Of a stretch of 37,903 nucleotides of DNA, positions 1 through 7,973 are shown piece by piece. Position 1 is the stretch's first letter, and every line of letters starts with the position of its first letter. A program made the translations under genes and the position numbers. The notes beneath the pieces were generated by a model. The model saw nothing but the letters and a program-made list of their open reading frames with translations, was not told the DNA's origin and ran no database searches. This stretch comes from Bacteroidota bacterium (GTDB lineage: Bacteria > Bacteroidota > Bacteroidia > UBA7662). Where the stretch lies: the NCBI GenBank assembly GCA_005799065.1, contig SYHW01000055.1:1-37903 (forward strand), written 5' to 3'.

Positions 1-34
1 CATGGGGTCGCGGGTTCGAGTACCGTCCGGACCG
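1..34 (+). tRNA. tRNA 3' portion (probably tRNA-Asp), 5' part outside window
   Basis: The first bases contain a T-arm (GCGGG, TTCGAGT loop, ACCGT) followed by a 7-nt acceptor strand CCGGACC and a G discriminator base, then CTT, so CCA is not encoded. A 3' acceptor strand CCGGACC with G73 matches what I recall of Bacteroidota tRNA-Asp, but the anticodon lies outside the window, so the amino acid is an inference. The pair at the top of the T-stem (53-61), normally G-C, is G-A here because position 22 is A. A terminator follows directly. Confidence 0.75.
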
Positions 35-43
35 CTTAAAAAG

Positions 44-76
44 CCCTGTTTCCACTATGGATTCAGGGTTTTTTCT
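44..76 (+). terminator. Rho-independent terminator after the tRNA
   Basis: CCCTG (44-48) pairs with CAGGG (64-68) across a 15-nt loop and is followed by a run of six T. An A-run before the stem extends the possible pairing with the T-run. It sits ten bases after the tRNA end and would end that transcript. Confidence 0.7.
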
Positions 77-141
77 TTAAGTTACTTCCGATTTGTAACT
101 CGTTTCATCGGGATAGTTTTGTAAAAGATGCTCCGGGAAGT

Positions 142-162
142 GCATGCAGGGTTCACGCATGC
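142..162. other. GCATGC...GCATGC inverted repeat
   Basis: Two GCATGC hexamers (142-147 and 157-162) can form a 6-bp hairpin with a 9-nt loop, between the tRNA terminator and the 3' end of the minus-strand GNAT gene. No T-run follows on either strand, so it is at best a weak 3' end structure. Confidence 0.25.
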
Positions 163-191
163 TCAAAGCCAGGTATCAAGCCTTTGCCATA

Positions 192-236
192 GTATTTACC
201 CAGCGGTTGATCCCGTATTTACCCAGCCGTTGATCC
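192..236. repeat. 23-bp tandem duplication at the 3' end of the GNAT gene
   Basis: GTATTTACCCAGCGGTTGATCC (192-213) recurs at 215-236 with one substitution and a one-base spacer, a period of 23 bp. The period is not a multiple of three, so the copy nearer the gene end is read in another frame and supplies the last residues and the stop codon. Confidence 0.85.
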
Positions 237-711
237 AGCTGGCATCAAATGATGACCCGAATTTACGGTAGAAGTTGAGTGCGGGATCGTTCCAATCCAG
301 AACTTGCCAACAAACCCGAGGATACCCCCTATATCTGGCATGCAACAAAACCGCTTCGAACAACAGACGGCCAATACCCTGGCCCCGCAAGGAATCGGTA
401 ACCACCAGGTCTTCCAAATAACATAAGGACCCCTTCCAGGTAGAATACCGAGTGTAGCACAAGGCAAAACCGACGAGGTTTTCCAGCTGCTCCGTTTCTA
501 TGTGCTCCGCTACAATGGCCCACCAAACGGGCTGAGGTCCAAAACCGGCTTCTTCAAAGTGCCGTTCATCCACGGTCACCTCATCAGGCGCACGTTCGTA
601 GGTGGCCAATTCGCGGATCAACATCATGAGTTGAGGACAGTCCTTGCGCTGAGCTAAGCGTATGTTGATGTTCGCAAGGCTTTTTTTTTCGGTTTCGGTG
701 TCGTGCGGCAT
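196..711 (-). CDS. GNAT family N-acetyltransferase
   Basis: A 171-residue protein of the Gcn5-related acetyltransferase superfamily, which transfers the acetyl group of acetyl-CoA to an amine. The acetyl-CoA pyrophosphate-binding loop is visible as RGQGIGRLLFE (about residues 109-119), preceded by the beta-strand YLEDLVV. Downstream, WQVLDWNDPALNFYRKFG is the usual beta5-alpha4 region of the diamine/phosphinothricin-type subgroup. The substrate cannot be read from sequence. The gene stands alone, divergent from the MFS gene across a long gap. The C-terminus is odd: family members end shortly after a WIN motif, and here the last residues GSTAG come from a 23-bp tandem duplication read out of frame. 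The ORF start at 711 gives a usual N-terminal length. Confidence 0.85.
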   Translation of the reverse strand: MPHDTETEKKSLANINIRLAQRKDCPQLMMLIRELATYERAPDEVTVDERHFEEAGFGPQPVWWAIVAEHIETEQLENLVGFALCYTRYSTWKGSLCYLEDLVVTDSLRGQGIGRLLFEAVLLHARYRGYPRVCWQVLDWNDPALNFYRKFGSSFDASWINGWVNTGSTAG

Positions 712-1354
712 TCTTTAGTTTACGTTTCGTTCACATGGGGCAAAAATTGCTTTAATGATTTGGGATTAATCAGATAATCAAACTTAAACGTGCGGGAAAC
801 ATTGGGGTACGATCATTGCAAGTCTTGTTTTCAATTCACTTGAACTCCTGTCAAACAACCTAAAACAGCTAGCCAAATCCCATTCTAAATCGCTCATTAA
901 ATAGCCCAAGATAACCAAGTTTTATCTAAGAAACACATTTCAGTTGGTTGCCTCCTTCTATCTCAATAGTGAGTCGTGAGGTTATCGCTCTCCTTCGATA
1001 TTAAAATTTCAAATGTTTTTCTTCTGAGACCATTTCTTTAAGTAAACTAACCCTCAGTTTCCATCTACCCGAAGGTGTTCGTGTCTTTGCCGTACGTCGT
1101 TTGAGATTAGCGTGCGGTCAACTAAAGTATTGTCAAAAAGGTCGTTTGCTCAGTATAGTTTGGTATCAAATTCATAGAACTGACCTATCCTCCAATTACA
1201 TTCCCTTTGAGTTGCTTACAAATGCTGATTTGTTGGGTCTTTCTTCGGATTTGAATCTATGCGCAGATCGCCACATGGTGGTTTTTCGTTAATACGATTT
1301 TGATCGTAAAAGACCACTCCTATAATGGTGGCTTTTTTTTTGCGTTTCAGAATC
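712..1354. other. Long intergenic region; possible structured RNA in its right half
   Basis: About 640 bases lie between the divergent GNAT and MFS genes. I see nothing convincing in 712-1050, which is AT-rich with stops in all frames. From about 1060 rightward there is local pairing, for example GGT/CAGT with ACTG/ACC around 1141-1190 enclosing TTTG-gtat-CAAA, and the string GGTGTTCGTG near 1074, which resembles the 5' part of 6S RNAs. The region ends in a terminator at 1341. An ncRNA ending there is possible, but I cannot show the 6S closing stem. The 63-aa ORF at 1101-1292 has no recognisable features. Confidence 0.25.
1271..1341 (+). promoter_or_regulatory. Attenuator-like set of competing hairpins ending in a terminator
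   Basis: Three helices share bases. Helix A: CCAC (1271-1274) with GTGG (1278-1281). Helix B: GTGGTTTTT (1278-1286) with AAAGACCAC (1309-1317), nine pairs with one G-U, stacked over the perfect stem TACGAT/ATCGTA (1293-1308). Helix C: CCACT (1314-1318) with GGTGG (1327-1331), extended by A-T pairs and followed by nine T (1333-1341), a terminator. B excludes both A and C. This is the anti-antiterminator/antiterminator/terminator layout of leader attenuators, placed 65 bp before the MFS start. It may also simply end an upstream RNA. Confidence 0.45.
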
Positions 1355-1362
1355 TATATTTG
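1355..1362 (+). promoter_or_regulatory. Bacteroidota-type -7 box (TATATTTG) before the MFS gene
   Basis: TATATTTG fits the TAnnTTTG consensus exactly. A good TTTG -33 element at normal spacing is not evident because the upstream bases are the terminator T-run. Transcription would begin near 1369, which argues that the ORF-track start at 1368 is too early and supports ATG 1407. Confidence 0.45.
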
Positions 1363-1406
1363 ATCGATTGAATTTCCTCTTTCGAAGGACAGTAATCAAT
1401 CTCCTC

Positions 1407-2654
1407 ATGAATGAAACAAATTCCCAAACGAAGCGAGCTGTTTATTTGGCCGTTTTGGTGGCGGCATTGGGCTACTTTGTCGATATATATGACCTGATCT
1501 TGTTCAGTATTGTTCGGGTTGAAAGCCTCAGTTCATTAGGATGCACGGGTCAGGAATTGGAGCAACATGGTGTCTGGATTTTAAATATGCAAATGCTTGG
1601 CATGTTGTTGGGGGGGATTTTTTGGGGGATTTTGGGCGATAAGAAGGGGAGATTGTCGGTTCTTTTCGGGAGTATATTGCTCTATTCGCTCGCCAACTTG
1701 GCCAATGCTTATGTACAAACGGTCGATCAATATGCGTGGGTGCGGCTCGTAGCCGGATTTGGACTCGCAGGCGAATTGGGGGCTGGCATTACCTTGGTGG
1801 GTGAATTGATGAGCCGAGAAAAGCGGGGTAACGGCACCACCGTGGTGGTAACGGTCGGCGCTGCCGGAGCCATTTTTGCGGGCATGTTGTCCCAGATGGT
1901 GAGTTGGCGAACGGCCTATCTGGTTGGAGGTGGTTTGGGACTCTCCCTACTCGCCCTAAGGGTCGGTTTACGCGAATCCGGCATGTTCCAGCGTACCCAA
2001 AAACACAGCAAATTGGTGAAGGGCGATTTTCGCCTACTCTTTTTGAGCGCAAGACGCGCCCGGCTGTTTTTGCACAGCATTCTCATTGGAATACCGATTT
2101 GGTTTTGCGTGGGCATCTTGATCACCTTTTCCCCCGAATTAGGGCGCGATTTGAAACTAGAGGGTCCTGTTCTACCCGCTGTGGCAGTGATGTGCGCCTA
2201 TGGTGGATTGGTATTTGGTGATTTTGTGAGTGGATTGGCCAGTCAGTGGTTCAAAACCCGTAAAGGTGTTGTTCGTGTTTTCCTTTGGATTACCCTGTCC
2301 TGTATCGTATTTTATTTATACGGTGGTATCCAAAAATTGCGCGATTTCTATATTCTGTGTTTTGTTTTAGGATCTGCTACAGGCTATTGGGCGGTGTTTG
2401 TGACGATGGCATCCGAACATTTCGGCACCAATTTTCGCTCTACGGCCACTACCAGCATCCCTAATTTTGTGCGGGGCTCTGTATTGCCCATCACATTGCT
2501 CTATACTTCACTGCAAATGGGCGTTTCGCGCATAGAATCCGCACTCATCACCGGCGTGATCTGCATCGGCGTCGCGCTTTGGTCGCTCAATCATTTGCAC
2601 GAAACTTGGGGACGGGATTTGGATTTTGTGGAAGAAATCGACCGGAAAACGTAG
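1407..2654 (+). CDS. MFS transporter (metabolite/sugar-phosphate permease type)
   Basis: From ATG 1407 this gives 415 residues with about twelve hydrophobic segments, a major facilitator superfamily inner-membrane carrier. The loop between helices 2 and 3 carries the MFS motif A as GILGDKKGRLSVLFGS. The next helices (RLVAGFGLAGELGAGITLVGE) resemble the metabolite:H+ symporter branch, where an acidic residue sits in helix 4. The substrate is unknown; no catabolic gene is adjacent. I prefer 1407 over the track start at 1368 because a -7 box lies at 1355-1362 and the protein then begins MNETNSQTKRAV, directly before helix 1. The upstream hairpins suggest leader control. A secretion-cargo gene follows on the same strand after 68 bp, probably from its own promoter. 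Confidence 0.85.
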   Translation: MNETNSQTKRAVYLAVLVAALGYFVDIYDLILFSIVRVESLSSLGCTGQELEQHGVWILNMQMLGMLLGGIFWGILGDKKGRLSVLFGSILLYSLANLANAYVQTVDQYAWVRLVAGFGLAGELGAGITLVGELMSREKRGNGTTVVVTVGAAGAIFAGMLSQMVSWRTAYLVGGGLGLSLLALRVGLRESGMFQRTQKHSKLVKGDFRLLFLSARRARLFLHSILIGIPIWFCVGILITFSPELGRDLKLEGPVLPAVAVMCAYGGLVFGDFVSGLASQWFKTRKGVVRVFLWITLSCIVFYLYGGIQKLRDFYILCFVLGSATGYWAVFVTMASEHFGTNFRSTATTSIPNFVRGSVLPITLLYTSLQMGVSRIESALITGVICIGVALWSLNHLHETWGRDLDFVEEIDRKT

Positions 2655-2668
2655 CAAGGTCTTTTTTT

Positions 2669-2700
2669 TTTGCTTTCTCCCTGATTGGCATGTATTTTTA
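2669..2700 (+). promoter_or_regulatory. Putative promoter of the T9SS cargo gene
   Basis: TTTG (2669-2672) and TATTTTTA (2693-2700) are separated by 20 bp, close to the Bacteroidota -33/-7 arrangement, with one mismatch in the last base of the -7 box. It lies just after the MFS stop and 22 bp before ATG 2723. Confidence 0.4.
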
Positions 2701-2722
2701 CTACGTACAACAAATTTTTTCT

Positions 2723-4873
2723 ATGAACCGTGTAATGTATATTTACAAAACTCTCTTGTTTGCATCTGCTTTTTTCTTTTTCAACACGACCTATTTAGCT
2801 GCACAGATCCAAGGACGCGGTGGTCCTGATCTCTACGGCTATACATGGCGTGATTCGTATGATTCTGTCGGTCCGCTCTATAGCTGGGTCGATATTACTT
2901 CGACAGGCACACAGGTATTGGGATTGGCCGATGATAACGTAATAGGTCCCTTTGCAATACCGAATGAATTTCAATACTATTGGTATTTCCCGAAATTGGT
3001 GTGGATTGGCTCGAATGGATACATCACCTTCAACTCCGACAACATAGCCTCCCCTTTTCCGGTGATTCCAAATGCCGGTGGGGCCCACAATTTCATCGCA
3101 GCGCTTATGTGCGACCTCAACTTCGCGGGTGCAGGGAATCCGGGCAGTTGCTACTATTATGCCACCCCCGATTCGCTGGTATTCAGTTGGATTAACGTGC
3201 CCTTTTGGACCTCAGGACTTCCCTATTATACCGGTCAAAATTCTTTCCAGATTATCATGAACCGTGTGGATAAGAGCATTACGTTCAATTACAAGCGACA
3301 AGTTGGGCTCACCCTCGGAAATGACATCACTATAGGAATAGAAAACATTAATGGTGCTATTGGTTTGCAGCACAGCAAAAATGTATACCCCGACACCAAC
3401 TATAGTGTTCGATTTTATTACCCCGATACGGTGACTTACCAGGTAACAGACGCCGGCATCGATTGGAATCAAAGTCCCTTCAACCAAGGTACCTTCACCC
3501 TGATCCAGCGACCCTGTCCGCTCACGTCTTATGTGAAGAATTACGGGAATCAACCGTTGGGGAATTTTAGCATTCGCAGTGCTGTGAGTAGCTTCAATTT
3601 AACAACCCCACAACGAGATACTGTCGCAATTGCATCGCTGCCTGTTGCTGTGGATACCGTTGTCAATTTCGACCCGCTTACGCCATTGGCTGCAGGCATT
3701 TACGAAATGCAAACTGATTTAGCGGGCATCACGAATGATATGGTGGCATTCAATAACCAGATTCGCACAAAAATTGTGGCTGTCGATACGTCTCAGACCG
3801 ATGTGCCGCTCGACTACTCCGATGGGGTTCCTGATGGATTTGGAATTTCATGGTCGAGTGGCAATGCGGGTATGGGTTATTATATGCTGCCACCCTTTTT
3901 CCCCTACCGGATTACCCAGTACCGGTTAATCATCACAGGCGATCCCACTCTACAAGGTTGTTTCCTGAAGATTTATGCTGATGATGGACCCAATGGGGGG
4001 CCCGGCACCTTACTCGACTCTACATGGGCTGACCCTGCCTCGACCCCTCCCGGCTTTTTGTCGCTCGTTCCCCTTTCAACTCCAGTTACCCGAAATGCGG
4101 GCGGATTTTACGTCTTATGGGAGATGCCTGCAGGTTCGAATATCTCTCTGGCACGTGACTTAACACAACCTATTTCTTGCCGGTCTATGGAGGTTATTCA
4201 AGGCGCATGGGCTGGGTATCGCAGTCGTTTGACCGAGGACATGGTACTTGGTGTGATTGCACGGCCATTGCGAAATATAGATTTAGCTGTGGATCCACCT
4301 GTATTTCCACTGGCAGGTGCGGTGGTGAATGCGCCCATTCGTCCGCGCCTGCGCATTCGTGGGGTTGGCACCTATCCGCATGGTACGGCAACGGTGTCCT
4401 ACCGATTTGGTAATCAGCCTATTGTAACCGAAACACTTCCAGCTGGAAGCCCCACCCCTGGCGGTAGTTTTGTTTACGAGTTCACTACGCCCCTAAGCTC
4501 ACCAACTTCGCTGGGGGCCAACCTTTGTTTGTGGGTGCGCCAAACCGATGATGTGAACCGCGTCAATGACAGCACATGCATACCGCTGAATTTTTTCTTA
4601 ACAGGAATTGAGGAACAAGCTGAAGGATCTCTGATCAAAATATACCCCAATCCCAGTGATGGCCAACGGGTATTTATCGAGACCAAAGATTTAGGCAAAA
4701 TTGATGATGTTCGCGTTTTGGATGCAACGGGTCGACTCGTAGCGAAAATTTCAGGATTCTCCTCGGAGGAAGGGCGTTATGAATTTGATTTGGAATCCTG
4801 GTCACGCGGACTGTACACGATTCGGGTTCAGGGAGAACGTGGGGTAGCAACGGCACGTCTCATTCACCGTTAA
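2723..4873 (+). CDS. Secreted protein with T9SS type A C-terminal sorting domain
   Basis: From ATG 2723 this is a 716-residue exported protein of unknown function. It starts with a signal peptide (MNRVMYIYKTLLFASAFFFF... cut near AAQ). The last 80 or so residues have the classic T9SS type A layout: IKIYPNPSDG, then a VRVLDATGRLV strand and a closing GLYTIRVQ...ARLIHR. Such domains direct cargo through the type IX machinery to the cell surface or medium. The middle part is rich in beta-type sequence with PNEFQYYWYFPK and VWIGSNGYITFN segments, typical of large Bacteroidota surface proteins; no catalytic domain is recognisable. The track start at 2579 lies inside the MFS gene and would precede the signal peptide, so it is rejected. 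The gene is convergent with the barrel gene, and its last codons are part of a 56-bp tandem duplication. Confidence 0.85.
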   Translation: MNRVMYIYKTLLFASAFFFFNTTYLAAQIQGRGGPDLYGYTWRDSYDSVGPLYSWVDITSTGTQVLGLADDNVIGPFAIPNEFQYYWYFPKLVWIGSNGYITFNSDNIASPFPVIPNAGGAHNFIAALMCDLNFAGAGNPGSCYYYATPDSLVFSWINVPFWTSGLPYYTGQNSFQIIMNRVDKSITFNYKRQVGLTLGNDITIGIENINGAIGLQHSKNVYPDTNYSVRFYYPDTVTYQVTDAGIDWNQSPFNQGTFTLIQRPCPLTSYVKNYGNQPLGNFSIRSAVSSFNLTTPQRDTVAIASLPVAVDTVVNFDPLTPLAAGIYEMQTDLAGITNDMVAFNNQIRTKIVAVDTSQTDVPLDYSDGVPDGFGISWSSGNAGMGYYMLPPFFPYRITQYRLIITGDPTLQGCFLKIYADDGPNGGPGTLLDSTWADPASTPPGFLSLVPLSTPVTRNAGGFYVLWEMPAGSNISLARDLTQPISCRSMEVIQGAWAGYRSRLTEDMVLGVIARPLRNIDLAVDPPVFPLAGAVVNAPIRPRLRIRGVGTYPHGTATVSYRFGNQPIVTETLPAGSPTPGGSFVYEFTTPLSSPTSLGANLCLWVRQTDDVNRVNDSTCIPLNFFLTGIEEQAEGSLIKIYPNPSDGQRVFIETKDLGKIDDVRVLDATGRLVAKISGFSSEEGRYEFDLESWSRGLYTIRVQGERGVATARLIHR

Positions 4874-4972
4874 CTATTTCAGTCTGCCACCTCTAGATGG
4901 TGGCTCCAGCACGTCTCTTTCACCGTTAACTATTTCAGTCCGCCACCCCTTGAACCTCTAGACGGTGGCTCC
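4853..4972. repeat. 56-bp tandem duplication spanning two convergent gene ends
   Basis: The segment beginning GCACGTCTCATTCACCGT (4853) recurs at 4909 as GCACGTCTCTTTCACCGT and continues through TTAACTATTTCAGT and a hairpin GCCACC...GGTGGC. The second copy has an extra insertion of about 9-10 bp inside the hairpin loop. Each copy carries codons for ARL(I/F)HR-stop on the plus strand and for the C-terminus ending LK-stop on the minus strand, so both convergent gene tails were duplicated together. Confidence 0.85.
4886..4904. terminator. Hairpin between convergent genes (possible bidirectional terminator)
   Basis: GCCACC (4886-4891) pairs perfectly with GGTGGC (4899-4904) across a 7-nt TCTAGAT loop, in the short gap between two convergent stop codons. 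No T-run follows on either strand, so Rho-independent action is uncertain. The second repeat copy contains the same stem (4942-4947 with 4964-4969), there inside the last codons of the barrel gene. Confidence 0.4.
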
Positions 4973-7875
4973 GGACGCTGACCGAAATGCCTGAGATTAT
5001 AGGTAAAGGTGAGCATATGAAAACGTTGCAAAAGCCGCGTTTCTATATCTTCTACATAGGTCTCGGTGGCATTTCGGGTGATGCTGTTGTTTTGCCCAAG
5101 TAAATCGAAGACCGACCAGCGCAACTCGCCTCTTTTGTCCTTCATGAATCGATAACCAGCGCCCACGTTCCAAAGCCAAATTTGTTGGTTAAAGTAGTCT
5201 CCCAATCCAGAGAATGCATTCACCATCAAATCTGAACTCAAAATGAGTGCGGGAACTGGTATGTAATTGAAGCGAAAAGAACCCGAATGGGTGAAGAAAT
5301 CACTGTTCTGATTGGGCTGCAGGCTATAGCGAACTCGGTTGTAGTTGAGTGTGTAGCCTACAGAAAAGTCCAATTCCTTACTAATGTTGGAATTCAGGCT
5401 AAGACCCGAATTGTAATTGGTATTGAGCGCGCGGTTTTCCAATCCATTCACCAAACTGGGTGTGATGCCTAATGAGGTGCCCGCGTTGATGTTGAGGCTC
5501 GATTTGAGCGACTTCACGGGGCGGCTGTAATTCAGGAATATTCTGAAGTTGCGTCCGCCATCGCGGTTTATGGGCTGAATAAGCTGGGCTCCTCGACCCA
5601 ATACAATAGGCGAACCGTTCGACTGCAGCGTGGTGTCGGCCAAAGCAAGGGTCGTGCTGTTCACAATCTGATCGTTGAATAAATTAAGCATAGCAAACAA
5701 AAAGTAGGACACTCCCTGCGATGGTTTCGCTTCGCGGATCCGCCCCCCAATGGTATGGCTCACGGTCTGACGTAAATTGGGGTTTCCTTTGCGCAATTGG
5801 AGCGGGTTCGAAACATCAACCAAATTCTGAAGTTGGCTCAAGGATGGGAACTGGGCGTTCGTACGATAGAAAAAGCGAAGGTTCGCTGTTTTGGTGATGT
5901 TGTAGCGAATCATGGCTGATGGAAGCCAATTGTAGAAGGCTACAGGGATATCCTGATTAATGGGGTAAGTTTGTTGGCTGCGCATATCGGCCATTTGATA
6001 GCGGGCCCCGAATGTCCATTCGAAACGCTCAATGTTGAATCGGTACCGCAAAGTTCCGCCTTGTACTACAATCCTATTTTCGAATGCATTAGACAATACG
6101 CTATCACGGACCGAGTAGATTCCACTTGTTATATCTTTCCCATCTGCCCATTGAGAGGCCTCTGATTCGGTAATCCGAGGTGCATAACTCATCTCAATCA
6201 AGCCATTCTTGCCCACGGGTTCGGTATAGGCCAGGTCTAAGTCGACCCGATTCTGACTGCTGCCTATATCCGTTAGCCGGTCAATAAGGGAGTCAGAATA
6301 GCTTGAATTCAACCATATTCTGTTGTCGCTCTGAAAACCTCTGGTCGCGTCTTGCCGCGAAAGATCTCCGTTTATTGTCATGGAAAAGGTGCGCCCGCGG
6401 ACAGGGAATTTATAGCGCCAAACCAGTTCACCATTCAGTCCAAGATTGTAGCTGGTGTCGCGTTGGTCAACATCTGTCCGGCTGATGCTGTCGGCTGATA
6501 AACCAAGCGCACCCGACCCGAAGTTAAGACCAGCGAAGTTCTGTGAATAACGTCTTCTGCTGGCGTTGAAACGCGGACTAATGACAATGGAATTGGAGGT
6601 GTCCGGATTGAATTCAATGCGCATGGCCAATCGGTGGCTCAGTGTAGCGGAGTTGTTACCCCCCATTTCCTTGTATTGCTGTTGAATTCCATCCTGAACA
6701 AAAAAGTTACGGTCCAGGCGGGTTTCCTGATCGTTTAGTCCATCACTGAAAAAATAACTCGCACTCATTTTCCCCTTTTTGTCCCAGCTATCGCTGTAAT
6801 TCACCCCAAATGATCGAGTTTCACTGATGCCACCCTGCTGACCACTCTGAAAATTCGCCGCAGCTCCTCCGCCACCCCCCATCATTCCCCTACCAAATCC
6901 ACCCGGCATTGTATTGCCAATCATGGTCCTCCAAGGCATTGGGTCCGGTTCCGAGAGTGAACTCAAATCTTGCGATGAAAAGTTTTGCTGGTTGATGTTG
7001 TTGGCCAATCCGAGCAAGGTCACCCTTTTTTTGCCCTTGAATAGATTTACGCTGTAGCCCGACATATAGCGCGGAGATGCTTCATTCGCACCAGCACCCG
7101 TTCCTATACCTGCATACATTTTTCCGAATTTACTGTTGTCTAGCCCTGTTTTGGTAATTATATTCAGTGTTTTCTCTGTATTTCCGTCGTTTATTCCGGT
7201 AAATTGTGCACGGTCGCTCATGCGATCGATCAATTGAATGCGCTCAACCACATCTGCCGGTAGGCTGCGCAAGGCGGCCGTGGCATCATTCCCCATAAAT
7301 TCTTGGCCGTCGAGCATTACCCGTTTAACTTGTTCACCTTGTGCTTGAATCTGACCATTTTCTACGGTGATTCCAGGCATTTTCCGCACCAACTGCTCGG
7401 CATCCGAATTTTCTGCCACCTTATACGAATCGGCCCGGATGTCTGTGGTATCTCCTTTTTGTTCCACTGGCGTGGCCCATTCATTGACCGATATTTCTGA
7501 AAGTTGTCCGATTTGTCTAGGCAAGCGCAGATCCCCAAGAGAATGCCCAGGCCCCGTCCATTGTGCCTGATTGACGCTTCGGATAATCGGTCGATAACCC
7601 ACGAAACTGATCCGAATTTCAATGTTTTGACGACCACTGATGGTTAGTTCGAAACGTCCGTCCCGATCTGTGGTGGTACCTTGAATGGAAGAAGCCGGGT
7701 CATCGGGGCGTCGAAGGGAGACATTTACCCCCATCAGTGGGCTGCTGTCGGTTGAATCGACAACGCGGCCTGTTAATTTCAGGCCTTGTGCATAGGCTTG
7801 GGTGGATGTTTGAAAGAAAAAAAGAAAGAGAACGGCTGTTAGGCTCAGGGGATCTAAAAAGAAAGTTATGCGCAT
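4930..7875 (-). CDS. Outer membrane beta-barrel protein, CarboxypepD_reg + TonB plug type
   Basis: A 981-residue outer-membrane protein related to TonB-dependent receptors (the OMP_b-brl_3 type of barrel). In order: a signal peptide (residues 1-30, ending YAQG); a CarboxypepD_reg-like domain (about 32-115, LKLTGRVVDSTDSSPLMGVNVSL to SFVGYRP); a plug-like domain (about 155-245, with RKMPGITVENGQ and VMLDGQEFMGND); and a long beta-barrel to the C-terminus. A Gly/Met-rich insert (GGFGRGMMGGGGGAAAN) lies near residue 325. There is no SusD partner or glycoside hydrolase nearby, so no polysaccharide utilisation locus is implied; the ligand is unknown, and the role may be uptake or envelope structure. 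The C-terminus PSRGSRGGGLK is basic and lacks the usual terminal aromatic residue; it overlaps the tandem duplication shared with the convergent gene. Confidence 0.88.
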   Translation of the reverse strand: MRITFFLDPLSLTAVLFLFFFQTSTQAYAQGLKLTGRVVDSTDSSPLMGVNVSLRRPDDPASSIQGTTTDRDGRFELTISGRQNIEIRISFVGYRPIIRSVNQAQWTGPGHSLGDLRLPRQIGQLSEISVNEWATPVEQKGDTTDIRADSYKVAENSDAEQLVRKMPGITVENGQIQAQGEQVKRVMLDGQEFMGNDATAALRSLPADVVERIQLIDRMSDRAQFTGINDGNTEKTLNIITKTGLDNSKFGKMYAGIGTGAGANEASPRYMSGYSVNLFKGKKRVTLLGLANNINQQNFSSQDLSSLSEPDPMPWRTMIGNTMPGGFGRGMMGGGGGAAANFQSGQQGGISETRSFGVNYSDSWDKKGKMSASYFFSDGLNDQETRLDRNFFVQDGIQQQYKEMGGNNSATLSHRLAMRIEFNPDTSNSIVISPRFNASRRRYSQNFAGLNFGSGALGLSADSISRTDVDQRDTSYNLGLNGELVWRYKFPVRGRTFSMTINGDLSRQDATRGFQSDNRIWLNSSYSDSLIDRLTDIGSSQNRVDLDLAYTEPVGKNGLIEMSYAPRITESEASQWADGKDITSGIYSVRDSVLSNAFENRIVVQGGTLRYRFNIERFEWTFGARYQMADMRSQQTYPINQDIPVAFYNWLPSAMIRYNITKTANLRFFYRTNAQFPSLSQLQNLVDVSNPLQLRKGNPNLRQTVSHTIGGRIREAKPSQGVSYFLFAMLNLFNDQIVNSTTLALADTTLQSNGSPIVLGRGAQLIQPINRDGGRNFRIFLNYSRPVKSLKSSLNINAGTSLGITPSLVNGLENRALNTNYNSGLSLNSNISKELDFSVGYTLNYNRVRYSLQPNQNSDFFTHSGSFRFNYIPVPALILSSDLMVNAFSGLGDYFNQQIWLWNVGAGYRFMKDKRGELRWSVFDLLGQNNSITRNATETYVEDIETRLLQRFHMLTFTYNLRHFGQRPEPPSRGSRGGGLK

Positions 7876-7962
7876 AAGTTATAAGACGCCGCAAAGATGA
7901 TAAAAGTTTAATCATATAAAGGCAAGAAAAGGCTGCGTAGTTTTGCCGTAATGTTTCGTGTA

Positions 7963-7970
7963 TAGATTTG
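7963..7970 (+). promoter_or_regulatory. -7 box TAGATTTG before the DUF4442 gene
   Basis: TAGATTTG matches TAnnTTTG, and TTTG at 7942-7945 could be the -33 element at a 17-bp spacing. The box ends only three bases before ATG 7974, so transcription from it would start at or just after that codon. Either the mRNA is leaderless with a start slightly downstream or the match is chance. Confidence 0.3.
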
Positions 7971-7973
7971 CCC

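Noticed and set aside
1101-1292. 63-aa plus-strand ORF in the long intergenic region
   Set aside because: No recognisable domain, odd composition, and its end lies inside the hairpin/terminator region; more likely chance or part of a non-coding RNA. A leader-peptide role is only speculative.
1056-1341. Firm call of 6S RNA
   Set aside because: The string GGTGTTCGTG resembles the 5' part of 6S RNAs, but I could not find a convincing long closing stem or central bubble; kept only as a low-confidence possibility.
4930-7875. SusC-type receptor of a polysaccharide utilisation locus
   Set aside because: No SusD gene, glycoside hydrolase or hybrid regulator nearby, and the barrel is closer to the OMP_b-brl_3 type than to SusC.
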